From: an uncultured Myxococcales bacterium
GTDB taxonomy: Bacteria > Myxococcota_A > UBA9042 > CAIXZC01
Assembly (NCBI GenBank): GCA_903895725.1
Contig: CAITUV010000060.1
Span: 62,001 to 126,000, forward strand
Direction of reading: 5' to 3'
Length of the DNA stretch: 64,000 bases
Under the pieces are notes generated by a model. It worked only from the letters and a program-made list of their open reading frames with translations. It did no database searches and was not told the DNA's origin. A program made the position numbers and the translations under genes. Shown here one piece after another: positions 32,348 through 42,000 of this stretch (the stretch's first letter is position 1; every line of letters begins with the position of its first letter).

Positions 32348-34414
32348 TCAGAACGCGTCGGGGCCGCAATCGAGCAGATACTGGGAGGGGAGCTCGAGGG
32401 GGTAGAGGAATCCCACAGGCGAGCCGGGCGCAGGCGAGGCCGCCTCGAGAGCCAGGCGTGCCTCCTCGTTATTCAAGGCGAGCTGCCTCATGCGCTCGAG
32501 TACTTCCCCTCCGGCTGCGGTGGCCCAGGGAAACTGGTCATCGCCGCTGATGTTGGAAAACAGCCGGGCACGGACCTGGGCTACGAACTGTGGGTCGAGG
32601 ATGACGGCGTTCATCTCGCCTTCGTACAGCATCCCCCGGTTGTTCTTGTTCGCCGAGCCGACGGTGAGGAATCGGTCGTCGACGATGACGAGCTTGGTGT
32701 GGACGTCCATGGGCTGGAGCACGGGGCCGGATTCGCCGTCGGCGGTTCCGTCCATATCAGCCACGCGGGCCTGGAGCAGAAGGTAGCGGTCACCGGCGAG
32801 CTCTTTCAGCTCCCGGTCCATCTCGATGGTCCACCGGAGTGCTCCGTCCGCGAGCGAGACAGGCTTCGTGACGACGATGATCCGCAGGCCCGGATGGGCT
32901 TGCAGGCTTTGGGCGAAGTCGGGAAGGAGCATGGGAATGCGCCAGTACTGGTCTTCGATATAGATGAGGCTTTCGGCGTTCCGGATGGCCTTTCGATGGG
33001 CCTCGAGAATGCTCCTCTCGCCGAAGGGCTCCGGAGTGGTGGCAACGATCTGGGCAGGCACCCCGTCCGGCGGCTCGTCGGCAACAGCGGCCGTCGGGTA
33101 GGCCGTGGCGTATTCGTGGAACAACGCGTCGCCCCCCCTGCCCCACTCCCATCGGGCCCCCAGAATGGAGTCCACGGCGTGGGCAGCGGGTCCTTCCAGG
33201 CGGACACCGGCGTCCTTCCGTGGACCGAGGTCGGGAAATGCGAGGCGGTCGGCCACGGCCTTGCGATCCTCAGCGGGCGAGATGTACTTCATGCGGCGGG
33301 GCTCGAAGACCGCGTGCTGCGTGGTATCCCAGTCGCTGCTCTTGACGTTCATCCCCGACACGTAGGCCACACGGCCGTCGATGGTCCACACCTTCTGGTG
33401 CCAGGAGGCCGCCTCCACCGCGACGAGCGGGGACTGGGCTGTCTCGGTTCCGACGAAGGTCCACTCGTCGAGGTCGGGGTTGTTTCCGAGGAGTCGGTGC
33501 GCGTAGGGCATCGGATGCTCGATGGGCACGAACGGGTCGTGCAGCGGCACGGGAGTGGGGTTGCCCTGGATCATGACCTCGAAGTTGTCGCCCGGGTCAT
33601 AGGCCCTCTGTCGGAGCAGGGTGTCGGTGTTTACATAGGCCATTCCGGTGGCCGTCTCGCCGGTGAATCGCCCGACCAGCACCCGCTTGGAGACGGCGGG
33701 CAGGGAGAGCAGGATCGCCATGGCGGTGTTGGGCCAGCGCTCCTGCTCGGAGAGGAGGGGGTGGTTCGGCGGCCTCAACAGCTCGAAGTCCGATTGCCAC
33801 CACCAGGTTGCGCAGGTCACGGTCTTGGCAGCTACGGCCAGATCGTCGGCCAGAGAGGCATACAGCTCTTCCCCGGAAAGGAAGAACTCCGTACGGTTGA
33901 GGGCCGGGGGCGACCCCGAGTCGGCAAACCACTCGTGCGAGAGGGCCATGAACAGGACGGGGGCCTCAGCGGAACCGGACGGCGGTAACAGGATTTCCGC
34001 CGGCATGGGGACGAGGTCATCTTCCGGGAATGCGGGCTGTGCGGGCAACTGCTCGGAGCCGGGGGCCAGCGAAATGGGCGAAAGGACGCACCCGTCTGAG
34101 TCCTGCTCGACAGCGACCGCAGCCGGCCGATACCCGGGAGCGGATGCGGCAAACCAGGAAATCCCATCGGGAAGCCGGAAGCAGTCGGGGCTCCCCCTGT
34201 CGTCGCACGCCTCCATCTGGGAATGGAGCAGGGCCGCGCCAACGACGGGTCGTCCCCAGGCGTCGGTGACGACCACGCTCAAGTCGTCCACGTGGTGGCA
34301 GACCGGGGATCCGCCAGGGCCTGACCCGCCATTCCCTCCGCTGTCCGTGCCGCCACACGCCCCCCAGAGCGGGAGCATCACGACCGCAACCATCAGGGCT
34401 GTTGAGGTCCTCAC
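32348..34414 (-). CDS. Phospholipase-D-family lipoprotein with two HKD motifs
   Basis: A 688-residue lipoprotein precursor with a hydrophobic leader and cysteine in GACGG (C20), then a Gly/Ser linker. The catalytic halves carry WHQKVWTIDGR and VHTKLVIVDDR (the HxKxxxxD motif twice, near residues 355 and 585), followed by GSANKNNRG. This is complete PLD-type hydrolase/transferase equipment; cardiolipin or host-lipid hydrolysis is possible. An N-terminal domain of about 130 residues resembles a carboxypeptidase-regulatory-like beta domain (LSVVVTDAWGRPVVGAAL). The GTG start overlaps the previous gene's stop as GTGA. Confidence 0.85.
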   Translation of the reverse strand: MRTSTALMVAVVMLPLWGACGGTDSGGNGGSGPGGSPVCHHVDDLSVVVTDAWGRPVVGAALLHSQMEACDDRGSPDCFRLPDGISWFAASAPGYRPAAVAVEQDSDGCVLSPISLAPGSEQLPAQPAFPEDDLVPMPAEILLPPSGSAEAPVLFMALSHEWFADSGSPPALNRTEFFLSGEELYASLADDLAVAAKTVTCATWWWQSDFELLRPPNHPLLSEQERWPNTAMAILLSLPAVSKRVLVGRFTGETATGMAYVNTDTLLRQRAYDPGDNFEVMIQGNPTPVPLHDPFVPIEHPMPYAHRLLGNNPDLDEWTFVGTETAQSPLVAVEAASWHQKVWTIDGRVAYVSGMNVKSSDWDTTQHAVFEPRRMKYISPAEDRKAVADRLAFPDLGPRKDAGVRLEGPAAHAVDSILGARWEWGRGGDALFHEYATAYPTAAVADEPPDGVPAQIVATTPEPFGERSILEAHRKAIRNAESLIYIEDQYWRIPMLLPDFAQSLQAHPGLRIIVVTKPVSLADGALRWTIEMDRELKELAGDRYLLLQARVADMDGTADGESGPVLQPMDVHTKLVIVDDRFLTVGSANKNNRGMLYEGEMNAVILDPQFVAQVRARLFSNISGDDQFPWATAAGGEVLERMRQLALNNEEARLALEAASPAPGSPVGFLYPLELPSQYLLDCGPDAF

Positions 34415-36519
34415 TGTGCGCCCCCTTTGTCCACGACCCGCCCCTGGACCACGATGTACCCTTCGGGCGAGAACTCCACCTGCCCCTCGACCACCTGCAC
34501 GCCGTAGAAGAGTGGAAGGTGATACCGGATCAGCGAGGACGCCAGGGTGTTGGCAATCTCCGGAACGAGGGACTCAAAGAACGATTCGATGTCCCGCTCG
34601 GCTTCCCGCTCCTGGAGGGGCGACATGGATTGGTCCAGCTCGAGGAAGAAGTCGGACAGGGACAGGAAGAACTCCAGGTCGCTGTTGCCGACCACGGCCT
34701 CCAGCCCGAGGACGAGGGACAGCTCGACGGACGAGAAGAGACGGGACGTCCCGGTCGGCTCCTTGGCATACAGGTCGAGCTGGATACCCCCGAACGCGAT
34801 GCCCACCGCATGCTCGCCGAGCGAGTCCTGGCCACCCTCCCCGTTGCCGTCAGTGCCCTGCGATCCCCCATACTTCGTGGGCTGGAGCAAGGGGGGCAGG
34901 GCGGGGGTGACCTGGATGGAGAGGGGCCATTCGGCCAACGGGGGATCGGACACCAGGTCGAGCAGCGTGCCGCCCAACCCGCACACCAGATCGACTTCGA
35001 TCTTGGCCGCGTCGAGCATGGCCTGATCGATGGTCACGAACAGGTTCCCGGCCGTCCACAGTCCGGTCAGGGTGCGGTTGACGAAGTCCTGGGAAAGGGA
35101 GAGCCCGAAGGCTGCAGTCTGAAGGTCGACGGGCGGGGGAGGGAGAGGCGGCGTTCCCCCCAGCATCGGGCAGCCGTGAGGCCAGGGGACGGCCTTGTCG
35201 CCGGGGAACTTCAGGTCGACGAGATAGCCGATGGTGACCTGGTGCCCCCCCACGTCGAGCGATTCCGGGGAGTAGCCGGCCTCGACCTCGACACCGAGGA
35301 AGTCGAACGCCACGTCACCCTGGACGAAGGAGGCAGCCGATGATGCCGCCTGGTCGGCCGTGTCCTGGAGCACTTCGGAGAGCAGGTCGGTGAAGAACTC
35401 GAGGAAGTTGCCGGAGATCTCGGTCGGTGCGACCACATCCTTGCCCGTATCGTCCTGGACGGCAACCTGGACTTCCCCCGCATCAACCACCACCTGGGTG
35501 ACCTGGAGTGCGAGGGTTCCGGACTCGACGGAGGGGATCACCGAGGCGGTGGCCGTCAGCGCGTCGATTCGTGCCTGGAAGCTCCATTCGGTCTGGCTTG
35601 CCTTGAAGGTCAGGGTCCCCTCGGCCTGGATCGCCCCCACGAAAAGCTCGGCCGCGAAGCTGCCCGTCACGGCGGTGGTCTCCAGCTCGGCCGGCGGTTC
35701 GATGACAAGGGCATGGAGGTCGAGGCGGAGCTGCTCCGACTCATAGACGGGGTTGTATTCCGCAAGAAGCGGAGTGAAGTCCGTGTCCAGCAAGGCCTCG
35801 GCGGCCCGTGAAGCGGCAAGGCCGATGGCTCCGTCCGAAAGGCGGACGATGACGTCGGGGCGGCCCGGAGTCGGAGCACAGTTGCCGAAGGGACCGGCCA
35901 GCACGGGGCGATGCTCCCGGGAACGGTTTCCGTTCTGGTCCAGGGCCTCGACGTGGACCAGGTTCAATCCTACGGACAGCGGCCAGGAGGCCAGGAAGGA
36001 ATCCGGCTCCCGGCCTGGACCGGCGGGATTCCCCAGGACGGATACCGTGACCCCCGCCTCATCCTGTGCAAACCCGGCGACCTGGAGCGAATCGCCGGGC
36101 CCCAGGTCTGGCAGCACCGTCCCTCCGTTGGGGGTGACGAGCACCAGGTAGGGAGGCAGGGAATCGAGCACCACGGTGACCGTGGCCACCGCCTCCCCGC
36201 AGCGGACGGAAATGACGTTCGGGCCCTCCTGCTCGAGGCGAACCGGAGCCGAGAAGCTGGGCGGAGTCCACGGAACGGCTACGTCGTTGAGCTCGATGAC
36301 GTCGCACGGGGCTCCGTGCACCACCCCAGTCACTTCGACTGAGGGCCAGTTGACGACGGCCCCTTCGGAGGGCGACAGGATCTCGATGGAGGCCCCCCAT
36401 GAGACATCTGTGGAGCCTCCGGAACCATCCGCCTGTCCGCTGTCGCCGGAGGCACCGCATGAAGCCGGGAGGACGGCCTGGAACAGCAAGAGGGCTGGAA
36501 TCATTGGGTTGGTGCGCAT
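34411..36519 (-). CDS. Large lipoprotein with Ig-like N-terminal domains, function unknown
   Basis: A 702-residue precursor with a signal and a cysteine at PASCG (about C21). Residues about 45-215 look like two Ig/bacterial beta-sandwich domains (IEILSPSEGAVVNWPSVEVTG; YLVLVTPNGGTV). The rest alternates long amphipathic strands and helices (LSLSQDFVNRTLTGLWTAGNLFVTID; LFFLSLSDFF-type stretches), which reminds me of lipid-binding tubular (BPI/TULIP-like) proteins; that is a weak inference. The ATG at 36519 has AGCAGG upstream. It heads the operon with the PLD lipoprotein (GTGA overlap). Confidence 0.65.
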   Translation of the reverse strand: MRTNPMIPALLLFQAVLPASCGASGDSGQADGSGGSTDVSWGASIEILSPSEGAVVNWPSVEVTGVVHGAPCDVIELNDVAVPWTPPSFSAPVRLEQEGPNVISVRCGEAVATVTVVLDSLPPYLVLVTPNGGTVLPDLGPGDSLQVAGFAQDEAGVTVSVLGNPAGPGREPDSFLASWPLSVGLNLVHVEALDQNGNRSREHRPVLAGPFGNCAPTPGRPDVIVRLSDGAIGLAASRAAEALLDTDFTPLLAEYNPVYESEQLRLDLHALVIEPPAELETTAVTGSFAAELFVGAIQAEGTLTFKASQTEWSFQARIDALTATASVIPSVESGTLALQVTQVVVDAGEVQVAVQDDTGKDVVAPTEISGNFLEFFTDLLSEVLQDTADQAASSAASFVQGDVAFDFLGVEVEAGYSPESLDVGGHQVTIGYLVDLKFPGDKAVPWPHGCPMLGGTPPLPPPPVDLQTAAFGLSLSQDFVNRTLTGLWTAGNLFVTIDQAMLDAAKIEVDLVCGLGGTLLDLVSDPPLAEWPLSIQVTPALPPLLQPTKYGGSQGTDGNGEGGQDSLGEHAVGIAFGGIQLDLYAKEPTGTSRLFSSVELSLVLGLEAVVGNSDLEFFLSLSDFFLELDQSMSPLQEREAERDIESFFESLVPEIANTLASSLIRYHLPLFYGVQVVEGQVEFSPEGYIVVQGRVVDKGGAQ

Positions 36520-36555
36520 GTCCACCTGCTCGCGCTTGTCCGCGTTTCGAGGGCT

Positions 36556-36584
36556 ATGTTATGTTCAATTCAGACCGCTTGCAA
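36556..36584 (-). promoter_or_regulatory. Promoter candidate for the Ig-lipoprotein/PLD operon
   Basis: Minus strand: TTGCAA (36584-36579), 17 bases, TAACAT (36561-36556), each 4 of 6; leader about 30 bases. The -35 is inside a palindrome. Confidence 0.4.
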
Positions 36585-36594
36585 GCAGGGTCTG
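36571..36594. promoter_or_regulatory. Nested inverted repeat in the divergent control region
   Basis: CAGACC (36571-36576) and GGTCTG (36589-36594) flank the perfect 10-bp palindrome GCTTGCAAGC (36577-36586). It covers the -35 of the minus-strand promoter and lies about 65 bases before the plus-strand start, so it could be an operator for both directions. Confidence 0.45.
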
Positions 36595-36657
36595 GCCTTG
36601 CGACTGCGGGGATGTGGCGGCCCCGTTGATTCGGCTGCGCATGCCGGGGAGGAAGTG

Positions 36658-39600
36658 GTGAGAGAGAGAGACTGGAGAATCGGCGTCTCGTTGACGGCCT
36701 TCTGGGCCATGCTCCTGTGCGGCTCTGATGCGGTTCCGGGCCAGCCGAAGGAGCCGGGTCCGGGCAAAGGGGCAGCGCCTGCGCTGGACGAGTACCTGTT
36801 CCCGCTGGCCGGCGAGCTGGATCGGAACATTGCGCTCCTGGACGAGCAGGTTCGAACAGGGGCCGGACCGGACATCCAGGCGATCTATGGCATCCAGCTC
36901 CTGAAGAAGGGGCACCATGCGCTGGCCCGACGGCACTGCGAGGAAGCACTGGCCCGCGGGGAGCTGTTCGAGCCGAGATACTGCATGTCGATGATTGCGT
37001 TTGCCGAGGGGAAGCTGGCCGAGGCGGCGGAGCATGCCCACGCTGCCATCCGGCTGCGTCCTTCGAGCGTCGCTCCCTACCTGGTCCTGGCGCACGTAAG
37101 GCGCACCCTCGACGACCGGCAGGGGATGGTGGCAGCCATTGAGCTCGGGCTAGCGGCCCTCCCGGGCCGGGCGGACTTCTGGGAATGGGAGCTTGCCCGG
37201 ATGCTGGAGCAGATGGGGGACATCGAGGGAAGCCTGCAGTGCATGGGAGCGTTGGCGCGCATCACTCCGTCGGATCCGCGGGTGTTTGCGCAGGCAGGGG
37301 ATTGGCTGCGAAGGCTGGGAAGGCTGGCGGAGGCGGCGCAGATGTACCGATTTGCCCTGAGCAAGGCCTCCTGGTATCGCCCTGCTGCCATCGGCCTGTT
37401 GGAGACTTTGGAATCGGGGGAGCTGCCGGTTGAAGTGATCCAGGCTGCGTCCGAGTTCCTGCGAAACCCGCAGCTCCAGGCGGTCCACGCTCCGATTCGA
37501 GAGTTCCTGAGCCGTGCGCAGGCCCGCCTCCTCGAGGCGGAGCTTGCCAGCATCGAGTCCAGGAATAACTTGAGTCTGTCGGACCTGCCCACGCTCGATG
37601 AGCTGGATCCGTCCTTCGTGAGCTCGGCCTTGCTGGAGGCGGCCAAGCTCTGCGTGACCTATGGTCGCTCGGACAGAGCCGTGCTCCTGCTCGAGAAGGC
37701 GGATTCGATGCTGCCGTCGGACGGGGACGTGCTGCGCGTGCTGGGCCAGGCCCTGGCAAGTCTGGGGCGATTGGACGAAGCCCGCCAGAGACTGCAGGAG
37801 AGCCTGGCGGTTGCGCCCCTGCTCGAAACGTATCTTGCAGCGTCCGAGGTCGAGCGCAGGCTGGGTAACGCCTCGGAATGCCTGGGATATGCGGGAAAGG
37901 CGCTCGAGGCCAGGCCCGATTCGGTGGAAGCGCTCCTGGATGCAGCCGTGTGCCACCGGGCGCTTCGCCAGTCGAAAGAGGAGCTCGAGCGGCTTGAGAA
38001 GGCCTTCTCCATCAGCCCGGAGCACACCGGCGTGCTCGAGGAGCTGGTTCGATACCACCTGCATCGCAAAGGGGGAAGCCAGGAGGCAACCCGCTACCTC
38101 CAGCTCCTGGTGAACCTGACCCCGTACGACTTCCGCCTGTGTATCCGGCTCGGCCAGATGCAGCAGGACGAGGGGGAAATCGCCGATTCTCTGGCAACCC
38201 GTGCAAGATGCCTGGCTGCCATTCCGCCCGAGGAGGTCGAACGCCGACAGCAGGAGTACGGGAAGCTCAAGCCCCTGCTTCCCAAAGTACGCCCGCAGGA
38301 CCTCGCAGTGAACGCGTTGGTCCAGTGCTGCAACCTCAACGTGGAGGGGGCTTGCGACGATCTGGCCGCCTGGCGTAAGACCTCCAAGCGTCGGGAGCAG
38401 CTGGTCGAAGCCGACTACAAGCCCTCGCTCAAGCCGGGCCGCAAGGGCTATATAGGCGAGCTCGAGCGGCTGGGGCCGGGCGGAATGGCCTTCCTCGTGC
38501 TGGGCCTGGAGGCCCCCGGCTTCGAGCTGCTCACCCGCGAAGAACGGCTGTTCCTGTACTACACGAGCCGGGCCGCGATTGCCGGCGACGACCTTCTCTA
38601 TCGGCAGAACCATCGCCACGCCCTGGCCATCAAGGAGCTGATGGAGACACTCTACCGCTACCGGACGCACCTGACCTCCAACCAGGTCGCAGCGGTGCAT
38701 GCCTACCTGAAGCTGCTCTGGGTGAACCACGGCCACTACGATCACCGCTCGGGGCAGAAGTTCGTTCCCGAGCTGCTGACTCGAGACATGCTCAAGAGCG
38801 CCATGGCCGCGCTGCAGGAGCGCGGGGAGGACTTCGGCTTCATCCCGGGGACCGGCATCGACGAGAAGCTGGCGTTTCTGGACAAAGACCTCTTCGATCC
38901 GGAGTTCGAGAAGCAGCTCACGGTGACCGAGGCGGGAAAGGACATCGTGCTCGAAAGCGCGGTGAACCACTACGACCCCGGCGTGACCGATGCCATGATC
39001 GAGGCCCTCGAGCCGAAGCTCCGCAACGCGCTCAACGTCCGATTCACGCTGCGGGGAGGAAAGATCGTTCCCCTCTTCTGGAAGGTTGGAGAGCTCGGGA
39101 CCGAGCACCTGGAGAACGTCGTCTACTTCCTCGAGAAGGCGCTCTCCTACGCGGCCTCCCCCGAGCAGCGGGAGAGCATCGAGCGGCTGGTGGAGTTCTA
39201 CCGCTCGGGAGACGAGGAGTCATTCCGCAAGCACTGCATCGCCTGGCTCAAGACCCGGGGGCGGACCGACTTCATCAATGGGTTCGTGGAGCAGTTGAAA
39301 GATCCGCGCGGAATCATCGGTAATTTCGAGGGAATGGCAGCCTTCGTCTCCGATGCAGACCTGGTCGAGAAGCTGGCCGACCGGGCCGAAGCTTTCGAGA
39401 AGGCGATGCCGTGGCCGGATGCGTATAAGCGGGAGACGGTGCCCCGCCCGGTGGCCAATGTGGCCACGCTGCTGACCGGCACTGGAGACATGGGACCGGT
39501 TCCGTGGGCCGGCTACAACCTGCCGAACTACGATGACATCCGCACCTCGGTGGGGAGCAAGAACGTGGTGTTCGTGAACCTCTTGAGCAGCCGCTCGGAG

Positions 39601-40401
39601 AAGGACTTCCTGGCGGGCCTGAAGGAGTTCTACCTGCCCGAGTACCACGAACTGGTGAAGGGGAAGGTGGACCTGACCTGGCGCTGGATGGTGTACCTCC
39701 ACGAGATCCTCGGTCATGGGTCGGGGCGCTCCGATGCGAAGCTGACGGATGACCCGAGAAACCTGCTGGGGCAGTCGTTCTCGACTCTGGAGGAGGCTCG
39801 AGCCGACCTGGTGGCCCTGTACCACATGGGCTCGCCCGAGCTGTCGGCCATGGGCGTATTCCCCGCCCAGGAAGCGAAGGACATCCTGCTGGCGACGTAC
39901 GTGACTTACTTCCAGGGCTTCCTGATGCTGTATCGCCGGTTCGACGGAGAGGTCATCCGGGAGCCTCACTGGAAGGGACGTCAGATGATTCTGGGCTACC
40001 TGCTGGCCGGCGGGGAGGAGGGAGGCAACGACTACGGCATGGTTCTCGAGCAGAAGGAGGGAAAGTACTTCCTGCGCGTAACCGATGTCGACAAGGTGAG
40101 GGCCGGGGTTGCCCGCCTGCTGGAGCGCGTGCAGGTCATCAAGTCGACCGCCGACCGGGAAGGAGCGGAGAAGCTCGTCGAGCGCTTCGGAAGCCGCTTC
40201 GATCCGAAAGTCCGGGACGACATCGTCGCCCGGTCGGCCGTGCTCAAGCTGACCCACCAGACTGCGTTCGTCTTCCCGCACATCATCCCGGTCAAGGACC
40301 GCAAGGGGGAAATCATCGATGTGCGCCTGGCCAATGACGAGGATCTGACCGCTCAGCACCTGAGGTGGTCGCGGCTGCAGGAGGGGCGCGACCCTGACTG
40401 A
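36658..40401 (+). CDS. TPR protein fused to a dipeptidyl-peptidase-III (M49) like zinc peptidase
   Basis: A 1247-residue exported protein with a signal peptide (about 1-27). Residues about 60-560 are helical TPR-type repeats (AEAAEHAHAAIRLRPSSVAPYLVLAHV; LDEARQRLQESLAVAPL). The C-terminal 550 residues resemble M49 peptidases: YDDIRTSVGSKNVVFVN, the zinc motif HEILGH (1015-1020) followed by GSG, and EEARADL (1045-1051) as counterpart of the EECRAE motif. M49 enzymes release dipeptides or, in NUDIX-linked forms, act elsewhere. The GTG at 36658 is chosen for its GGGGAGG; the frame begins earlier at 36556, inside the divergent promoter. The TPR/M49 fusion and export are unusual. Confidence 0.8.
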   Translation: MRERDWRIGVSLTAFWAMLLCGSDAVPGQPKEPGPGKGAAPALDEYLFPLAGELDRNIALLDEQVRTGAGPDIQAIYGIQLLKKGHHALARRHCEEALARGELFEPRYCMSMIAFAEGKLAEAAEHAHAAIRLRPSSVAPYLVLAHVRRTLDDRQGMVAAIELGLAALPGRADFWEWELARMLEQMGDIEGSLQCMGALARITPSDPRVFAQAGDWLRRLGRLAEAAQMYRFALSKASWYRPAAIGLLETLESGELPVEVIQAASEFLRNPQLQAVHAPIREFLSRAQARLLEAELASIESRNNLSLSDLPTLDELDPSFVSSALLEAAKLCVTYGRSDRAVLLLEKADSMLPSDGDVLRVLGQALASLGRLDEARQRLQESLAVAPLLETYLAASEVERRLGNASECLGYAGKALEARPDSVEALLDAAVCHRALRQSKEELERLEKAFSISPEHTGVLEELVRYHLHRKGGSQEATRYLQLLVNLTPYDFRLCIRLGQMQQDEGEIADSLATRARCLAAIPPEEVERRQQEYGKLKPLLPKVRPQDLAVNALVQCCNLNVEGACDDLAAWRKTSKRREQLVEADYKPSLKPGRKGYIGELERLGPGGMAFLVLGLEAPGFELLTREERLFLYYTSRAAIAGDDLLYRQNHRHALAIKELMETLYRYRTHLTSNQVAAVHAYLKLLWVNHGHYDHRSGQKFVPELLTRDMLKSAMAALQERGEDFGFIPGTGIDEKLAFLDKDLFDPEFEKQLTVTEAGKDIVLESAVNHYDPGVTDAMIEALEPKLRNALNVRFTLRGGKIVPLFWKVGELGTEHLENVVYFLEKALSYAASPEQRESIERLVEFYRSGDEESFRKHCIAWLKTRGRTDFINGFVEQLKDPRGIIGNFEGMAAFVSDADLVEKLADRAEAFEKAMPWPDAYKRETVPRPVANVATLLTGTGDMGPVPWAGYNLPNYDDIRTSVGSKNVVFVNLLSSRSEKDFLAGLKEFYLPEYHELVKGKVDLTWRWMVYLHEILGHGSGRSDAKLTDDPRNLLGQSFSTLEEARADLVALYHMGSPELSAMGVFPAQEAKDILLATYVTYFQGFLMLYRRFDGEVIREPHWKGRQMILGYLLAGGEEGGNDYGMVLEQKEGKYFLRVTDVDKVRAGVARLLERVQVIKSTADREGAEKLVERFGSRFDPKVRDDIVARSAVLKLTHQTAFVFPHIIPVKDRKGEIIDVRLANDEDLTAQHLRWSRLQEGRDPD

Positions 40402-40456
40402 GCCGAGCCGTCGCACCGGCAGTTCCCACGCGGCAGCCCTCCCGACCCGGAATTCC

Positions 40457-41947
40457 TCAGCCTCGCAGGCCCTTGACGTAGAGATACTTCACGTACCGCT
40501 CGAAGAGGCCGGAGTTCTTCTGGTAGACGGCCAGGATGTGCAGGGCAAGCCCGGGTCCGGTCCCGGATGGTCGGCACTCACCGTCGGCGATGCAGCAGGC
40601 CAGCTTGACCTGGACCGGTTCCTCTCGCAGCGCCACAGGGAATGTGACCTCCGCTTTGACCGGCGGCGACTCGAACTCGTCGGGAAGCTCGACATAGAGC
40701 GACACCATTCCCAACCGTCGAACGAGCCCCTCGGTCTTGATCTTTCCGTCGATGAGGAGCTTGACCGGGATCTCCACGGACACCTGCTCGTCCCGGGCAC
40801 GCAGGACCGTGGTCAGGGCGCCGCTCTCACCGGACCGAGTGAAGGACGGAGGGGCCTTGATCCGACGGGAGGCCTCCGCTGGAGCGGCCGGGCTGACTGC
40901 GGCGGTTGGGTGAGGTGCTGCGGGAGCAGGTGGACTGGCCGAAGACGGAGCAGGTGGCTTGGCCGAAGCCGGTGAAGTGCTGCCGGCAACCGGCGGTGAA
41001 GAGCCGGTCGGACTCGCCCCCGTGGCACCGGGTGCAGCCTTCGTTGCGCCCGCTCCGGAGCCGGCAACGGCCGGTCCCGCCTTCCCCGCTGCAGCGAGAA
41101 CCGAGGCCCGGGGAGACACACAATCGACGGCCCAGGGGGATTCATTGCCGTCAACGGTCCCCGTGGGACGACCATAGCTTCCACACGAATCTGCGTGGGT
41201 CGATGCATTGCCGCTGGTGTGCGCCGGCGGTACCGTCCCGGCCGCAGAGGGGGCTGCCGTCCCGGCTGCAGCGGAGGGAGCGACGGTCCCGGGAGTCTGT
41301 GAGGCCAGGTGAGACAACGGGACGGCAGGGAGGTCATGCCTGGTCGATGCCGTGGCCTGTGGCGAGGCTCCGGCCGGAGGGCGCATGGCCGGAAGATCCT
41401 GCCGGGTTGCGGTGCCGATGGGCTCGTCTTCTTCGCCGGCCGGAGCCGCCGCTCCATTCGCCCCCGAGGGGCGGACTGGGGCTCCCTTCTTCCCCTCCGG
41501 GGGGGTAGCGCCATCCATCGAGATCCCGGACGGGACGAAGAACTGGGTTCCCTTGAAGTCGAAGCCCACGATGGGGGATGTCGCTGCCTCCAGACTGGGT
41601 GCGGGCAGCTCTCCGGCGCAGAGCACGGGATAGGCCTTGACGAAGGCGCAGAGTGCTGCGATCCCCTGCTTGGTAATGCAGCGCCGCCACTGGATGGCGA
41701 GGGCGGGCTTGTCGCCGTCCTGACGGCGCACCACATTGCCCAGCAGCATCACGGGAAACGCCCGCATGACCTCCTTCTTCGGCACGATGAGAACCTTGGC
41801 ACCGATGCGGATGCGCGCATCGGTTGCCAGCAGGACACCGCCTCCGGAGATATCGACCGCGGCCCCGTCGAACCGGCAACCATCGATGTAGCAGTAGAAC
41901 TCGAGCTCACTAGGCAATCGGCTGTGTGAACGGCGGTCGTCTTGCAT
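40457..41947 (-). CDS. Two-domain PilZ-like protein with long Ala/Pro linker
   Basis: A 496-residue protein. The N-terminal PilZ-type barrel starts with RRSHSR (5-10), the c-di-GMP-binding RxxxR, and has DISGGGV (about 34-40) for the second binding motif. A 200-residue Ala/Pro/Gly/Ser-rich linker (about 145-370) follows. A second, weaker PilZ-like beta domain (VSVEIPVKLLIDGKIKTEGLVRRLGM) lies at about 390-470. PilZ proteins couple c-di-GMP to motility, polysaccharide or secretion machinery. Binding in the second domain is doubtful because no clear RxxxR precedes it. The ATG at 41947 has GGGGAG 12 bases upstream; the ribosome site is not ideal. Confidence 0.75.
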   Translation of the reverse strand: MQDDRRSHSRLPSELEFYCYIDGCRFDGAAVDISGGGVLLATDARIRIGAKVLIVPKKEVMRAFPVMLLGNVVRRQDGDKPALAIQWRRCITKQGIAALCAFVKAYPVLCAGELPAPSLEAATSPIVGFDFKGTQFFVPSGISMDGATPPEGKKGAPVRPSGANGAAAPAGEEDEPIGTATRQDLPAMRPPAGASPQATASTRHDLPAVPLSHLASQTPGTVAPSAAAGTAAPSAAGTVPPAHTSGNASTHADSCGSYGRPTGTVDGNESPWAVDCVSPRASVLAAAGKAGPAVAGSGAGATKAAPGATGASPTGSSPPVAGSTSPASAKPPAPSSASPPAPAAPHPTAAVSPAAPAEASRRIKAPPSFTRSGESGALTTVLRARDEQVSVEIPVKLLIDGKIKTEGLVRRLGMVSLYVELPDEFESPPVKAEVTFPVALREEPVQVKLACCIADGECRPSGTGPGLALHILAVYQKNSGLFERYVKYLYVKGLRG

Positions 41948-42000
41948 GTCTGGAACCAACTCCCCGGTGTTTCGGGTTGGCGGGCGCAGTGTTGAAGGGA

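Noticed and set aside
32177..33988. 603-residue plus-strand open frame opposite the PLD gene
   Set aside because: Shadow of the PLD lipoprotein, which has two intact HKD motifs on the minus strand.
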